From the NCBI RefSeq assembly GCF_009765995.1, contig NZ_LMUI01000042.1, forward strand, positions 87,053 through 148,913: a stretch of 61,861 nucleotides of DNA, given 5' to 3'. This DNA comes from Methylocapsa sp. S129 (GTDB lineage Bacteria; Pseudomonadota; Alphaproteobacteria; Rhizobiales; Beijerinckiaceae). Numbering within the stretch: position 1 is the stretch's first letter; the number at the start of each line of letters is the position of its first letter. Below, piece by piece: positions 53,007-61,779 of this stretch. Below the pieces are notes generated by a model. The model searched no databases and was not told the DNA's origin. It saw nothing but the letters and a program-made list of their open reading frames with translations. A program made the position numbers and the translations under genes.

Positions 53007-54039
53007 CGCCCGTCCCCTTTCCGGCGTTCGCGTGATCGATCTCGGCTGGATTACGGCGGGCGCGGGAACTTCGACGATGCTGGCCGACCTCGGCGCCGAA
53101 GTGATCAAAATCGAAGGACCCGGGGCGCCGGACCCGTTTCGAGAATGGGAAAGCGCCGCCAACGACGCCGACTGGTGGAACCGATCGCCGTTTTTCGCCA
53201 GCACCAACCATGACAAGCGATCCCTCTGCCTTGACCTCAAGGCGGATCCGGGTCGCGCTGTCTTATTTCGGCTGTTGGAAGGCGCCGACGTCCTCGTCGA
53301 AAATTTTCGCCGCGGAGTCCTGGCGTCCTTTGGTCTCGATCCAGCCACGTTGCGCGAGCGTTTTCCAAGGCTGGTGGTCGCGGCCATTTCCAGCCAGGGA
53401 GAGACCGGGCCTGACCGAGACATGGTCTCTTACGGCTCAACCTTGGAAGCGACAGCGGGCCTCGCGGCCTTGACTGGCGCCGGCGACAAGCCTGTCATCA
53501 CAGGCCGGGATGTCAATTATCCCGATCAGGTCGTCTGTCTTTTCGCGCCCGGCGCTATCATCGCCGCGTTGCTCGAGCGCGAACGCACCGGTCGAGGCGC
53601 GCACCTCGATCTGTCCCAACGAGAACTCACTACCTTCCTGATTGGCGAGGAAGTTCTCGCGGCGGCGGCTGGCGCGCCGACGGTCCGTCGCGGCAACCAC
53701 GACCCGCTGCATCCCCAAGAAAAGATCGTGCGCGATGGTGCGGACTGGTTAGTCGTCAATGGCGCGACGCGCACGCCTGTTCGCGACGCGGCGGCCTTGA
53801 TTGAGGCGCCGGAGTTCAAGAACGGAACCGCCATCGGCGTCACGCTGGACGGGCGCCCGGCCAAGGGCATCCCCTTCCGGTTCGGCAAACGACGGCTCGC
53901 GGTGCGGCAGGGGTGCCGGCCGTTGGGGGCTGACAACGCCGCGGTATTGGCTGAAATCGGTTATTCGGAACGCGACATCGCTGATCTGCAGGCATCAGGC
54001 GTTATAGCGACTGCTCCGCGACGGAAAAATACGGTATGA
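52996..54039 (+). CDS. CaiB/BaiF CoA-transferase family protein, second of a pair
   Basis: The 347-residue protein starts at a GTG with GGAGG upstream, inside the end of the preceding CaiB gene. It carries GVRVIDLGWITAGAGTSTML, DLGAEVIKIEGPG, KRSLCLDLKADPGRAVLF and ADVLVENFRRGVLASFGLD, all typical. At the catalytic Asp position it reads MVSYGSTLEATAGL, with Gly, as in the second domain of the fused enzyme at 46364. The C-terminus lacks the long substrate-binding part of full-length members. With its neighbour it resembles a split version of that fused enzyme. Confidence 0.84.
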   Translation: MPPDARPLSGVRVIDLGWITAGAGTSTMLADLGAEVIKIEGPGAPDPFREWESAANDADWWNRSPFFASTNHDKRSLCLDLKADPGRAVLFRLLEGADVLVENFRRGVLASFGLDPATLRERFPRLVVAAISSQGETGPDRDMVSYGSTLEATAGLAALTGAGDKPVITGRDVNYPDQVVCLFAPGAIIAALLERERTGRGAHLDLSQRELTTFLIGEEVLAAAAGAPTVRRGNHDPLHPQEKIVRDGADWLVVNGATRTPVRDAAALIEAPEFKNGTAIGVTLDGRPAKGIPFRFGKRRLAVRQGCRPLGADNAAVLAEIGYSERDIADLQASGVIATAPRRKNTV

Positions 54040-54048
54040 TAAGAAGCC

Positions 54049-54771
54049 ATGGCTAACGACTCACTCCTTATTACCCGCGTTCCTGAGACCCTGCGCAATC
54101 AGGTTGTCGAGCGGTTGCGCGGGGCGATCTGCGAACAGCGTTTTCCCGCGGGCTCGAGACTTGTCGAACGACAACTTTGCGCGCTCCTGGGCGTCAGCCG
54201 TACGCTGGTTCGCGAAGCTCTGCGTCAACTCGAAGCCGAGGGTTTTGTCGTTACCGGTCCCCGGCAGGGTCCGACAGTCGCGAGCCTCGACCGCAACACA
54301 GTGCGCGGCATCTACGAGGTGAGGGCGGCGCTCGAGGCTCTCGCGGGCAAGCTTTTCGTTGAACGTGCGACCGAGGCGCATCGGGAACGGCTCGCGAAGG
54401 AATTTGCAGCGCTCACGGTCGCCCACCATAAAGCCATTCCGGCAGGGATGCTGGAAAAGACCGTGGGCTTCTACGACGCCATCTTCGCCGGCGCGCAAAA
54501 CGACACAATCGCAGCCACGCTGCGGCCGCTAAGCGGTCGCATCTACCTCCTTCGCGCCCGCAGCATGTCGGTGAAAGGACGGCGCATCGTTTCTTTTGGC
54601 GAGATGAAGGCTATCTTCAGCACGCTCAACGGCAACGATCCGGCAAAGGCATGGGAGGCCTGCTGGCAGCACGTGATGATGGCCGCGGAATATGCGCTGC
54701 GAACGTTTGAGGTTGCGCCCGGCGCCGACGCCGTGACGCCCCTAAAGCGGGCATCCGGCCGCACGGACTGA
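54049..54771 (+). CDS. GntR-family regulator with FCD domain
   Basis: The 240-residue protein has an N-terminal winged helix-turn-helix (about residues 10-75: LRNQVVERLRGAICEQRFPAGSRL, then LLGVSRTLVREALRQLEAEGFV) and a C-terminal all-helical FCD effector domain (about 82-225, EVRAALEALAGKLF). FCD proteins usually bind a carboxylate and release DNA. It starts 9 bp after the CaiB gene, so it is in the rightward operon and probably controls the palindromic region at 49281. A GGTATG half-site related to that region lies in the last codons before it. Confidence 0.9.
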   Translation: MANDSLLITRVPETLRNQVVERLRGAICEQRFPAGSRLVERQLCALLGVSRTLVREALRQLEAEGFVVTGPRQGPTVASLDRNTVRGIYEVRAALEALAGKLFVERATEAHRERLAKEFAALTVAHHKAIPAGMLEKTVGFYDAIFAGAQNDTIAATLRPLSGRIYLLRARSMSVKGRRIVSFGEMKAIFSTLNGNDPAKAWEACWQHVMMAAEYALRTFEVAPGADAVTPLKRASGRTD

Positions 54772-55258
54772 AGGCGCTATCGCGCACTTCTGACATCGGA
54801 AAAAGAGTGATGCGATCTCATACGCAGCTCCGGCCGTAATTATCGGGCGGAGTTTCGAGTTCTTTCTCGACAGTATTCAGAGCTATCTCGATCTTCAGCG
54901 ATGTCCGTCGATTTTAGCCGAACTTTTTGACCGGTTATCGCCGGCGACGATGCAGCGGCGATCAGGATATCCCGCATACGAATCTCATTGCTAGGCGAAA
55001 TCGGCCGCGTCGAGATCGACCCATCTCGCATCAGGCGCAGGCAGAGCCCCTGCGCCGGCCTTCCCGATCACCGTTGCGCGAGCGAGGCGGACAGCCGGAT
55101 CGGGTCCCCTTTTATGTCGGCGCCTCTCACGCCAGTAGCCCGCCTTTGCTCCGCCCCGCGGGCCTGGAATCTCTCCGCCACTGACTACACATCGCCGAAT
55201 GTATGCGCATACGGACTTTTTCTGTCCGCCTCATTCCAACAAATTAAGTGACTATTGA
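54772..55258. other. Intergenic stretch, no gene recognised
   Basis: Only short frames are present, such as 54840-55031 (-) and 54988-55251 (+), without domains I can name. The stretch separates the acyl-CoA locus from the sugar-acid module. Confidence 0.4.
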
Positions 55259-55287
55259 TTGTTAGGTTGGAAAATAGAAAGTATAAT
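55259..55287 (+). promoter_or_regulatory. Sigma-70-type promoter of the sugar-acid module
   Basis: TTGTTA, a 17-bp spacer and a perfect TATAAT lie about 135 bp before the first enolase-superfamily gene, in AT-rich DNA. This is the best consensus promoter in the window. An AGCGCTT palindrome-like core follows directly at 55290-55296. Confidence 0.65.
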
Positions 55288-55421
55288 GAAAGCGCTTGCA
55301 TATCATCTCTTACGTAGCTATTTTCGGCCCAACTAGCTGGGGCAAACGTCGATAACAAGCCGGGCCTGTTCCAAGACCAGTTCATTCGACGACAAGACAG
55401 GCAGGAGGAAGCGCTCAGCCG

Positions 55422-56498
55422 ATGATCATCGCGCGTGTTGAAACCTTCCTGCTGCAGGCGCCTTTCACGGGCGTGCGGCGAACTCAGATTGACAGCGCGT
55501 CCGCCACGGATATGGCGATGCTCCAGGTGCGGCTGACGACGAGGGATGGTCTCGTCGGGTGGGGTGAGGCGTTCGGCCACGGCTGCTGCCCTGCGACCCG
55601 ATCAGCGATCGAGACGTTGGTTGCGCCCGCGCTGATCGGCGAGGATGCGCGTGACGTCAATGCCCTGTCTCAGCGTTTGCAGCGACGGTTTCATCTTTTT
55701 GGGCGCTCCGGTCCTGTGCGCTACGCCCTCGCCGGCATTGACATCGCACTCTGGGATCTCGCGGGAAAAGAAGCGGGTTTGCCACTGTACCGATTACTCG
55801 GCGGCCGGCCGCGGCAGAACGTTCTGGCCTATGCGAGCCTCGAGCGATACGGCGCGCGCGACGCTCTTGTCGGCGCCTGTCGGCGCGCGGTGGATGAGGG
55901 GTATCGCGCGATCAAGCTGCACGAGGTGGAACTCGATCTCATCCGCGCGGCGCGTGACGCCGTTGGCCCGCACTTTACCTTGATGGCGGATACCAATTGC
56001 CCCTGGACGGCGGAGGAGGCGCGGGACAACGCACGTTCGCTCGCCGATTGTCAGTTGCGTTGGCTCGAGGAACCGGTTTGGCCGCCCGAAGATTTCGAGA
56101 GTATCGCCGCGGTGCGCGCAACGGGCGCGAAAATCGCCGCCGGCGAGAACATGAGCGGGCTGCTCGAATTCCGTGCGTTCTTTGAGGCGCGCGCGCTTGA
56201 CGTCGCGCAGCCCAGCGTCGCGAAGATCGGAATAACCGATACGCTGAAGGTGATCGCGCTGGCGGAGGCGTTCGGCGTCACCGTCGTTCCGCACTGCGCA
56301 TATTTTGGCAGCGGATATCTGGCGGCGTTGCATGTGGTCGCCGCGATGCCGGGCGATATTCTGTTCGAGCGCCTATTCCTGAATATGCCCGAGAGCCCCT
56401 TCGCGCCGTTCTCGACCGCGAAAGGGGGAAGCATCGCTGTCCCACAAGGACCAGGGCTGGGTTGCGATCCTGCTCCCGAATGGATCGCGCGTGGATAA
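55422..56498 (+). CDS. Enolase-superfamily (MR/MLE) dehydratase or racemase, first
   Basis: The 358-residue enzyme has an N-terminal capping domain (about residues 1-120) and a C-terminal barrel. Lys is seen in YRAIKLHEVE near residue 165. The three metal ligands are Asp in LMADTNCPW, Glu in RWLEEPVWPPE and Glu in IAAGENMSG. The general acid/base His is in VVPHCAYFGSGYLA. Members abstract a proton next to a carboxylate, usually as the first step in dehydrating sugar acids. An AGGAGGAAG site is visible upstream. The exact sugar acid is unknown. Confidence 0.9.
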   Translation: MIIARVETFLLQAPFTGVRRTQIDSASATDMAMLQVRLTTRDGLVGWGEAFGHGCCPATRSAIETLVAPALIGEDARDVNALSQRLQRRFHLFGRSGPVRYALAGIDIALWDLAGKEAGLPLYRLLGGRPRQNVLAYASLERYGARDALVGACRRAVDEGYRAIKLHEVELDLIRAARDAVGPHFTLMADTNCPWTAEEARDNARSLADCQLRWLEEPVWPPEDFESIAAVRATGAKIAAGENMSGLLEFRAFFEARALDVAQPSVAKIGITDTLKVIALAEAFGVTVVPHCAYFGSGYLAALHVVAAMPGDILFERLFLNMPESPFAPFSTAKGGSIAVPQGPGLGCDPAPEWIARG

Positions 56499-56525
56499 AG
56501 GCGCGCCTCCGGGGAGGATTCCGCG

Positions 56526-57896
56526 GTGAAAAACAAGTTCCGCTGGATCGTAGCGGGCCTTCTGTTTCTGGCCAGTATGATCAACTACATCGACCGCTCG
56601 GCTCTGGCGATCGTGGCGCCGATGGTCAAGGCCGACCTGCGCATTGACGATGCGCAGCTCGGCCTGATCTTCAGCATCTTCTTCATTGGATATGCGCTGT
56701 TCAATTTCGTCGGGGGCTACCTGTCCGACAGATATGGCCCAAAGCGCGTCTATGGCTGGGCGATGGGCGTCTGGTCCGTGTTCTGCGGACTGACGGCGAT
56801 TGCAACGGGTTTCTGGGAGCTGCTGTTCTATCGCATCGTATTCGGCCTCGGCGAGGGGCCGATGGGGTCCGTCACCAACAAGACCGTGCGAAACTGGTTC
56901 CCACGACAGGAATCCGGCTTGACCGTCGGCATTGCAATCTCAGGGGGCAATTTGTTTGGAGCGGTCGTCGCCGGGCCGCTTGTCGGCTTCATGGCGCTCG
57001 CTCTTGGCTGGCGCGGCGCATTCGTCGCGATCATGTTTCTGGGTCTCGTCTGGCTCGCGGCGTGGCTTCTCCTGGTGACGGACGCGCCCGGCGAGAACCG
57101 GCGCGTCAGCCGCGACGAGCTTAAGACGATCGAGGCCGGGCGCGAAACCGCCACTGTCAGAGCGTCGAGCGCCGCCCCGCTCGGCCGATATCTGGCCTCC
57201 CCTCTCATCATCGCAATAGCTGTCGCCTTCTTCGCGGCGAATTATATCCAATATTTCCTGCTGTTCTGGATGCCGAGCTATCTCACCGCCGCTCGCGGGC
57301 TCGACATCAAGACAATGAGCATCGTTACCGCCATTCCCTGGGCGGTCGGCATGATCGGCGTCGTCGGCGGTGGATTGGCAAGCGACTTCCTGTTGCGGCG
57401 CACCGGACGGGCGGTCTTCTCCCGGAAGGTCATTATCGTGATGGCGTTGCTTGTCGACGCGGTTTGCCTCGCGGCTCTGCTGTTTGCCACGACCACCACG
57501 CAGGCGGTCAGCCTGATGGCGATCGTCATGTTCGTCGAAGCGATGATCCCAATCGGGTGCTGGACTCTCCTACAGGATCTTGTTCCGCCAAGTCGCGTCG
57601 GCAGCGTCGGCGGCTATGTGCACCTGGTGTCGAACATCTCAGGGATCGTCGGCCCGGCGCTCACTGGCTATATCGTACAGTCCAGCGGCGGGTACGGCGG
57701 CTCGTTCGCGCTTGCTGGCGCCGTCGCAATCATCGGCGCCCTCGCGGTGCTGGCGTTTGTGCGCGACGGCGCGGCGGTCGCGGCCGCGCCAGGCGCCGCG
57801 GGAGGCTCGCGGATGCAAGGACATGCGGGCGTGAAGGGCGCCCGCATGTCCGGCGAAGCGGCGGATTCGAACTTCAACATCGAACGAAATGAGTAG
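56526..57896 (+). CDS. MFS transporter, ACS type, first
   Basis: The 456-residue carrier has twelve predicted membrane segments and the ACS opening MINYIDRSALAIVAPMV. Other marks are GGYLSDRYGPKRVYGWAMG (the MFS loop 2-3 motif) and YRIVFGLGEGPMGSV in helix four. The last ~35 residues are a hydrophilic tail. It lies 27 bp after the first enolase-superfamily gene and 5 bp before the aldolase gene, so it should import their sugar-acid substrate. It is closest in look to galactonate/glucarate/tartrate carriers. Confidence 0.9.
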   Translation: MKNKFRWIVAGLLFLASMINYIDRSALAIVAPMVKADLRIDDAQLGLIFSIFFIGYALFNFVGGYLSDRYGPKRVYGWAMGVWSVFCGLTAIATGFWELLFYRIVFGLGEGPMGSVTNKTVRNWFPRQESGLTVGIAISGGNLFGAVVAGPLVGFMALALGWRGAFVAIMFLGLVWLAAWLLLVTDAPGENRRVSRDELKTIEAGRETATVRASSAAPLGRYLASPLIIAIAVAFFAANYIQYFLLFWMPSYLTAARGLDIKTMSIVTAIPWAVGMIGVVGGGLASDFLLRRTGRAVFSRKVIIVMALLVDAVCLAALLFATTTTQAVSLMAIVMFVEAMIPIGCWTLLQDLVPPSRVGSVGGYVHLVSNISGIVGPALTGYIVQSSGGYGGSFALAGAVAIIGALAVLAFVRDGAAVAAAPGAAGGSRMQGHAGVKGARMSGEAADSNFNIERNE

Positions 57897-57901
57897 GGTC
57901 C

Positions 57902-58837
57902 ATGCTTCACAAGACGATTAACGGCATTATCGCAGTGATGTTGACGCCTTTCAGCGAGAGCGGAGCCGTCGACTATGACAGTCTTTCGCGCCTCGTCGAC
58001 TGGTATATCGCAAATGGCGTCGATGTCCTCTTCGCGGTCTGCCAGTCGAGCGAGATGTTCTATCTCTCGCGCGAAGAGCGGGTGGCGATTTCACGCTTCG
58101 TCGTTGAACGCGCGGCTGGGCGTGTCACCGTTGTCTCCTCGGGACATGTTGCGGAGAGTCGGGAGGACCAGCTTGCCGAACTCACGGCGATAGCCGGCAC
58201 GGAACCGGCCGCCGTTGTGCTGATCACAAACCGCATCGATCCCGACAATCGCGGCGAGGCCGCGTTCCGGGAGAATCTCGACTGGCTTCTCTCCCGGCTG
58301 CCCGCCGATCTGGCGCTCGGTCTCTACGAATGCCCTGCGCCGTACCGGCGCCTGCTCGCCGACGGCGAGCTTGCGCTCTGCGCGGGCACAGGGCGGTTCG
58401 TATTATTTAAAGACGTCTGCTGCGATCTTGCGCGTATCGAGCGCAGGCTACGCATTGTCGAAGGTTCACCGCTTTCGCTTGTCAACGCGAACGGAACGAT
58501 TGCGCTCGAGGCCATCAAAACCGGCTCCAAAGGGTACAGCGGGGTCTTCACCAACATCCACCCCGATCTATACGCCTGGATGTATCGAAAGTGGCGCGCT
58601 CACCCGGACTTGGCGGAGGAGCTTTCCGCCTTCCTCGCGGTGTCATCTGTGTCCGAACTGATGGGCTATCCTGCAATCGCCAAACTCTACTTGCAGAAGC
58701 TCGGTGTGATCGACACAATCAAGTGCCGCGCGATCGATTACGACATCCGTGAGCGGTTTTGGTGGGGCGGCGAGCCAATTCTGGACAAGATCCGCGCTGG
58801 GTCGGATCACTTTCGTAACCGGATATCGAAGTTGTAG
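57902..58837 (+). CDS. DHDPS-family aldolase or dehydratase
   Basis: This 311-residue barrel enzyme belongs to the dihydrodipicolinate synthase/N-acetylneuraminate lyase superfamily. The Schiff-base Lys is in RFVLFKDVCCDL near residue 170 and the helper Tyr in LALGLYECPAPYRR near 140. The N-terminus NGIIAVMLTPFSESGAVDYD is typical, and the SSEMF segment sits at the substrate-carboxylate loop. Beside two enolase-superfamily genes it most likely cleaves or dehydrates a 2-keto-3-deoxy sugar acid. It is unlikely to be lysine-pathway DapA, which usually has a TTGE motif here. Confidence 0.88.
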   Translation: MLHKTINGIIAVMLTPFSESGAVDYDSLSRLVDWYIANGVDVLFAVCQSSEMFYLSREERVAISRFVVERAAGRVTVVSSGHVAESREDQLAELTAIAGTEPAAVVLITNRIDPDNRGEAAFRENLDWLLSRLPADLALGLYECPAPYRRLLADGELALCAGTGRFVLFKDVCCDLARIERRLRIVEGSPLSLVNANGTIALEAIKTGSKGYSGVFTNIHPDLYAWMYRKWRAHPDLAEELSAFLAVSSVSELMGYPAIAKLYLQKLGVIDTIKCRAIDYDIRERFWWGGEPILDKIRAGSDHFRNRISKL

Positions 58838-58949
58838 GCGATAGCCCTCGGCCTGGGTGCGACTTCGGCGTCGTCATGGATTGCAGTGCGATGCGTGTTT
58901 GCCTCTCCCGTCCTCAGTTCGGTTGATCTGTCGTTCAAAGGCTGTTGAT

Positions 58950-60125
58950 ATGCATATTGTCGGCTACAAACTCCTTTTCGGCGATGCGGGCTTCTGCAAT
59001 GCCTGCTTCCTTCGCATAGACACGACGGACGGACTGGTTGGTTGGTCGGAGTTTGCGGAACATACGGGCACAGCCGGACTTTCGAAGGTCGTCACGGAGC
59101 TATGCGAACTCGTCATCGGCATGGACCCGATGGGCATCGAGCGTATCGCCGCCCTTCTCCGCGGCCGCACCTTTCAGGCGAGCGGCGGCGTCAACCAGCA
59201 TGCGATCGCAGCGATCGTCAACGCTTTGTTCGACATCAAGGGCAAGGTCTTGGGCTTGCCCGTGCACGCGCTGTTCGGCGGCTCATTGAGGACGCGCGTT
59301 CCGATCTACTGGAGTCGCTGCGGCACGAACCGCGTCCTCTACAGCGATCTGATGGACAAGCCGGCCGTCAAGACGTTCGATGACCTGGTGCGGCTGGGCG
59401 AGGAGGCGCGCGCACGCGGCTTCAAGGCGATCAAGACCGACCCGGTCAGGATCGTTGATGGGCAGTTCGCAATGGTTCGACAGGGAGTGGCGCGAGCTCC
59501 CGGCTTCCCTGAGCTGAATCTCGATCCCGGCACGCTCAGATCCATCGTCGATCAAATGAGCGCATTGCGCGCGGGTGCGGGACCGGACGTGCAGTTGATG
59601 CTCGACGTGAATTGCCATTTCAAGGCGGAGGGCGTCTTCAAGATCATCCGAGCGCTCGACGCGTTCGATCTGCTGTGGTTCGAGTACGACATCCTCGATC
59701 CCAAGGTTCTGTGCGCGGCGCGCCGTATCGCGCGCTTTCCGATTGCCTCTCTGGAGACAGTGTATGGCAGGCAGAATCTGCGCTCCTACCTTGAGGCCGG
59801 AGCCGTTGACGTCGCGATCATCGATATTATGTGGAACGGCTATCTCGAGGCGATGAAGATGGCCGATCTGGCCGCCGCGTACGATGTGAATGTCGCTCCG
59901 CACGCCTATAGTGGGGGTGGGCTCGGCGACATCATGAGCGCTCATTTCGCCGCCGCCGTTCCGAACTTTCGGATCATGGAGATCGATATCGATGAGGCTC
60001 CCTGGAAATGGGAGTTCCTATCGGAGCGACTCACAGTGACGGACGGCGAACTGATCATTCCGCAAAAGCCTGGATGGGGCGTTGAAGTAAACGAGGCCGC
60101 CATCAAAGCGCGGCCGCCGCGATGA
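58950..60125 (+). CDS. Enolase-superfamily (MR/MLE) enzyme, second
   Basis: The 391-residue enzyme has the capping domain (about residues 1-125) and barrel of the superfamily. It carries a KTD segment (FKAIKTDPVRI) near residue 168, Asp in LMLDVNCHF, Glu in LLWFEYDILDP, Glu in ASLETVYG and His in NVAPHAYSGGGLGD. A ~20-residue loop after KTD is longer than in the first enzyme. It is too different from the first to be a recent duplicate and may act on another sugar acid. I chose the ATG at 58950; about 110 bp separate it from the aldolase gene. Confidence 0.88.
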   Translation: MHIVGYKLLFGDAGFCNACFLRIDTTDGLVGWSEFAEHTGTAGLSKVVTELCELVIGMDPMGIERIAALLRGRTFQASGGVNQHAIAAIVNALFDIKGKVLGLPVHALFGGSLRTRVPIYWSRCGTNRVLYSDLMDKPAVKTFDDLVRLGEEARARGFKAIKTDPVRIVDGQFAMVRQGVARAPGFPELNLDPGTLRSIVDQMSALRAGAGPDVQLMLDVNCHFKAEGVFKIIRALDAFDLLWFEYDILDPKVLCAARRIARFPIASLETVYGRQNLRSYLEAGAVDVAIIDIMWNGYLEAMKMADLAAAYDVNVAPHAYSGGGLGDIMSAHFAAAVPNFRIMEIDIDEAPWKWEFLSERLTVTDGELIIPQKPGWGVEVNEAAIKARPPR

Positions 60126-60200
60126 ACGCGGGGTCGTTCTGGTCGATCCGTGCGGCAAGGCGCCGGAGAGACGCTAGAGAACAAACTTGGGGGGATCGCG

Positions 60201-61532
60201 ATGCTCGAAACAGCGGACCGGGATCGCGGGAAGAACGATCTTTTGGAAAGAGAGACCATGCGCCGGGTCGCTTGGCGGCTCGTGCCGATCCTGGGTCTCG
60301 GATATTTCTGCAATCTCCTTGATCGCGCCAATATCGCGATGGCCGCGCCGAGCATGAACGCCGATTTCAAGTTTTCGGCGACGGTCTATGGCTTCGGGGC
60401 TGGCGTGTTGTATCTTGGCTACCTCGTTGGCGAGATTCCGAGCAACCTGCTCCTGAGCAAGATCGGAGCGCGGATATGGATTGCGCGCATCCTGATCTCC
60501 TGGGGAATCGCCTCGGGGCTCACCGCCTTCATCTGGAACGAGTGGAGCTTTTACGGCGTTCGCGTCCTGCTGGGGCTGGCCGAGGCCGGATTCTTTCCAG
60601 GCGTGGTGTTGTATATGACTTGGTGGTTTCCGTCGGCCTACCGCACGCGCATATTGGCGATGTTCTATTCCTCGATCGTGATCTCCTTGATTATCGGGCC
60701 GCCCATTGGCACGCTGCTGCTTCATCTCGATGGCGTGTTTGGGTTGCGAGGGTGGCAATGGCTGTTCCTCGTCGAGATGTTGCCGTCGATCGTCATGTGC
60801 GTCGTTATCTGGTTCTACCTGACCGATCGTCCGGCCGACGCCCACTGGCTCACGCCGGAGCAGCGCGCATGGCTGAGCGAGCGACTGCAGGCGGAGCGCC
60901 AACAGCGCGAATCGATTCGCCGATTCACGCTTGTTCAGTCTTTTTGCAGTCCTAAAATATTAATGCTGACGCTCGCCTATTTCTGCCACAACGTGTCGCA
61001 GCAGGCGCTGGTCTTCTTCATGCCGCTCATCGTGAAGGGCCTCGGCGTCTCGCCGAACCTTGTCGGCGTCGTCTCCGGCATTCCGTTCGCGTTCGCCCTG
61101 ATCGCGATGAACTATTGGGGTCGGCATTCGGACAAGACGGGGGAGCGCACCTGGCATCTGGCGGGCGGCTGGTTGCTCTGCGCGGCAGGGATGGGGGCCT
61201 GCATCCTCATCGGCGGCTCGCATCCTGTGGCGCTCATGTGCGCGCTGTGCTTCGCTGCGATGGGCACTTGGTGCGCTCCTGTGGTGTTCTGGTCCATTCC
61301 CAGCGCAATGCTCACCGGGACGGCGGCGGCAGGCGGCATCGCCATGATCAATGCGATCGGCAATCTGGGCGGGTGGGTTGGCCCCTGGTTATTCGGTGTA
61401 GCGAAGGATGCGACCGGCAGCGACAATGTCGCGCTGCTATGTCTCGCTTCTGGATCGCTGGTGGCGGCTGTCGCCGCGCTGGCGGCCGGCCATGATCGCA
61501 GGATGGAGAACATTCCAGATCGTGGCTTCTAA
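60201..61532 (+). CDS. MFS transporter, ACS type, second
   Basis: The 443-residue carrier has twelve predicted membrane segments. It opens with RRVAWRLVPILGLGYFCNLLDRANIAMAAP, where the LDRANI stretch marks the tartrate/phthalate/allantoate branch of ACS carriers. VLLGLAEAGFFPGVVLYMTWWFP lies in helix four. The start at 60201 has GGGGGG upstream and follows the second enolase gene by 75 bp. Two different MFS carriers paired with two enolase-superfamily enzymes suggest two related substrates. Confidence 0.9.
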   Translation: MLETADRDRGKNDLLERETMRRVAWRLVPILGLGYFCNLLDRANIAMAAPSMNADFKFSATVYGFGAGVLYLGYLVGEIPSNLLLSKIGARIWIARILISWGIASGLTAFIWNEWSFYGVRVLLGLAEAGFFPGVVLYMTWWFPSAYRTRILAMFYSSIVISLIIGPPIGTLLLHLDGVFGLRGWQWLFLVEMLPSIVMCVVIWFYLTDRPADAHWLTPEQRAWLSERLQAERQQRESIRRFTLVQSFCSPKILMLTLAYFCHNVSQQALVFFMPLIVKGLGVSPNLVGVVSGIPFAFALIAMNYWGRHSDKTGERTWHLAGGWLLCAAGMGACILIGGSHPVALMCALCFAAMGTWCAPVVFWSIPSAMLTGTAAAGGIAMINAIGNLGGWVGPWLFGVAKDATGSDNVALLCLASGSLVAAVAALAAGHDRRMENIPDRGF

Positions 61533-61779
61533 TGAAGCCGGCCATGCATTCTGATGTCATCTCGGCCGCCGACTGTCTTTGGGCGACGCCTTGTTGTGTT
61601 TTGGACAAGGAAGGAGGCGATGCCTCAGCAATTAGGCGCGCCCGTCACCATTGCGCAAACTCCCAATTCTCGGACGGCGGCCTGTGAGCCCCAGGAGCAA
61701 ACAGTGAGACGAAAAGCGCCTCACATAGCCGGCTTCATTTCGGAAAAGGCGTCCTCGCGCCTACAGCCGCGGCGACAGG
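61533..61779. other. Short intergenic stretch, nothing recognised
   Basis: A 77-codon plus-strand frame at 61554-61787 has no recognisable domain and no good ribosome site. I see no clear terminator hairpin after the MFS gene. Confidence 0.35.
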
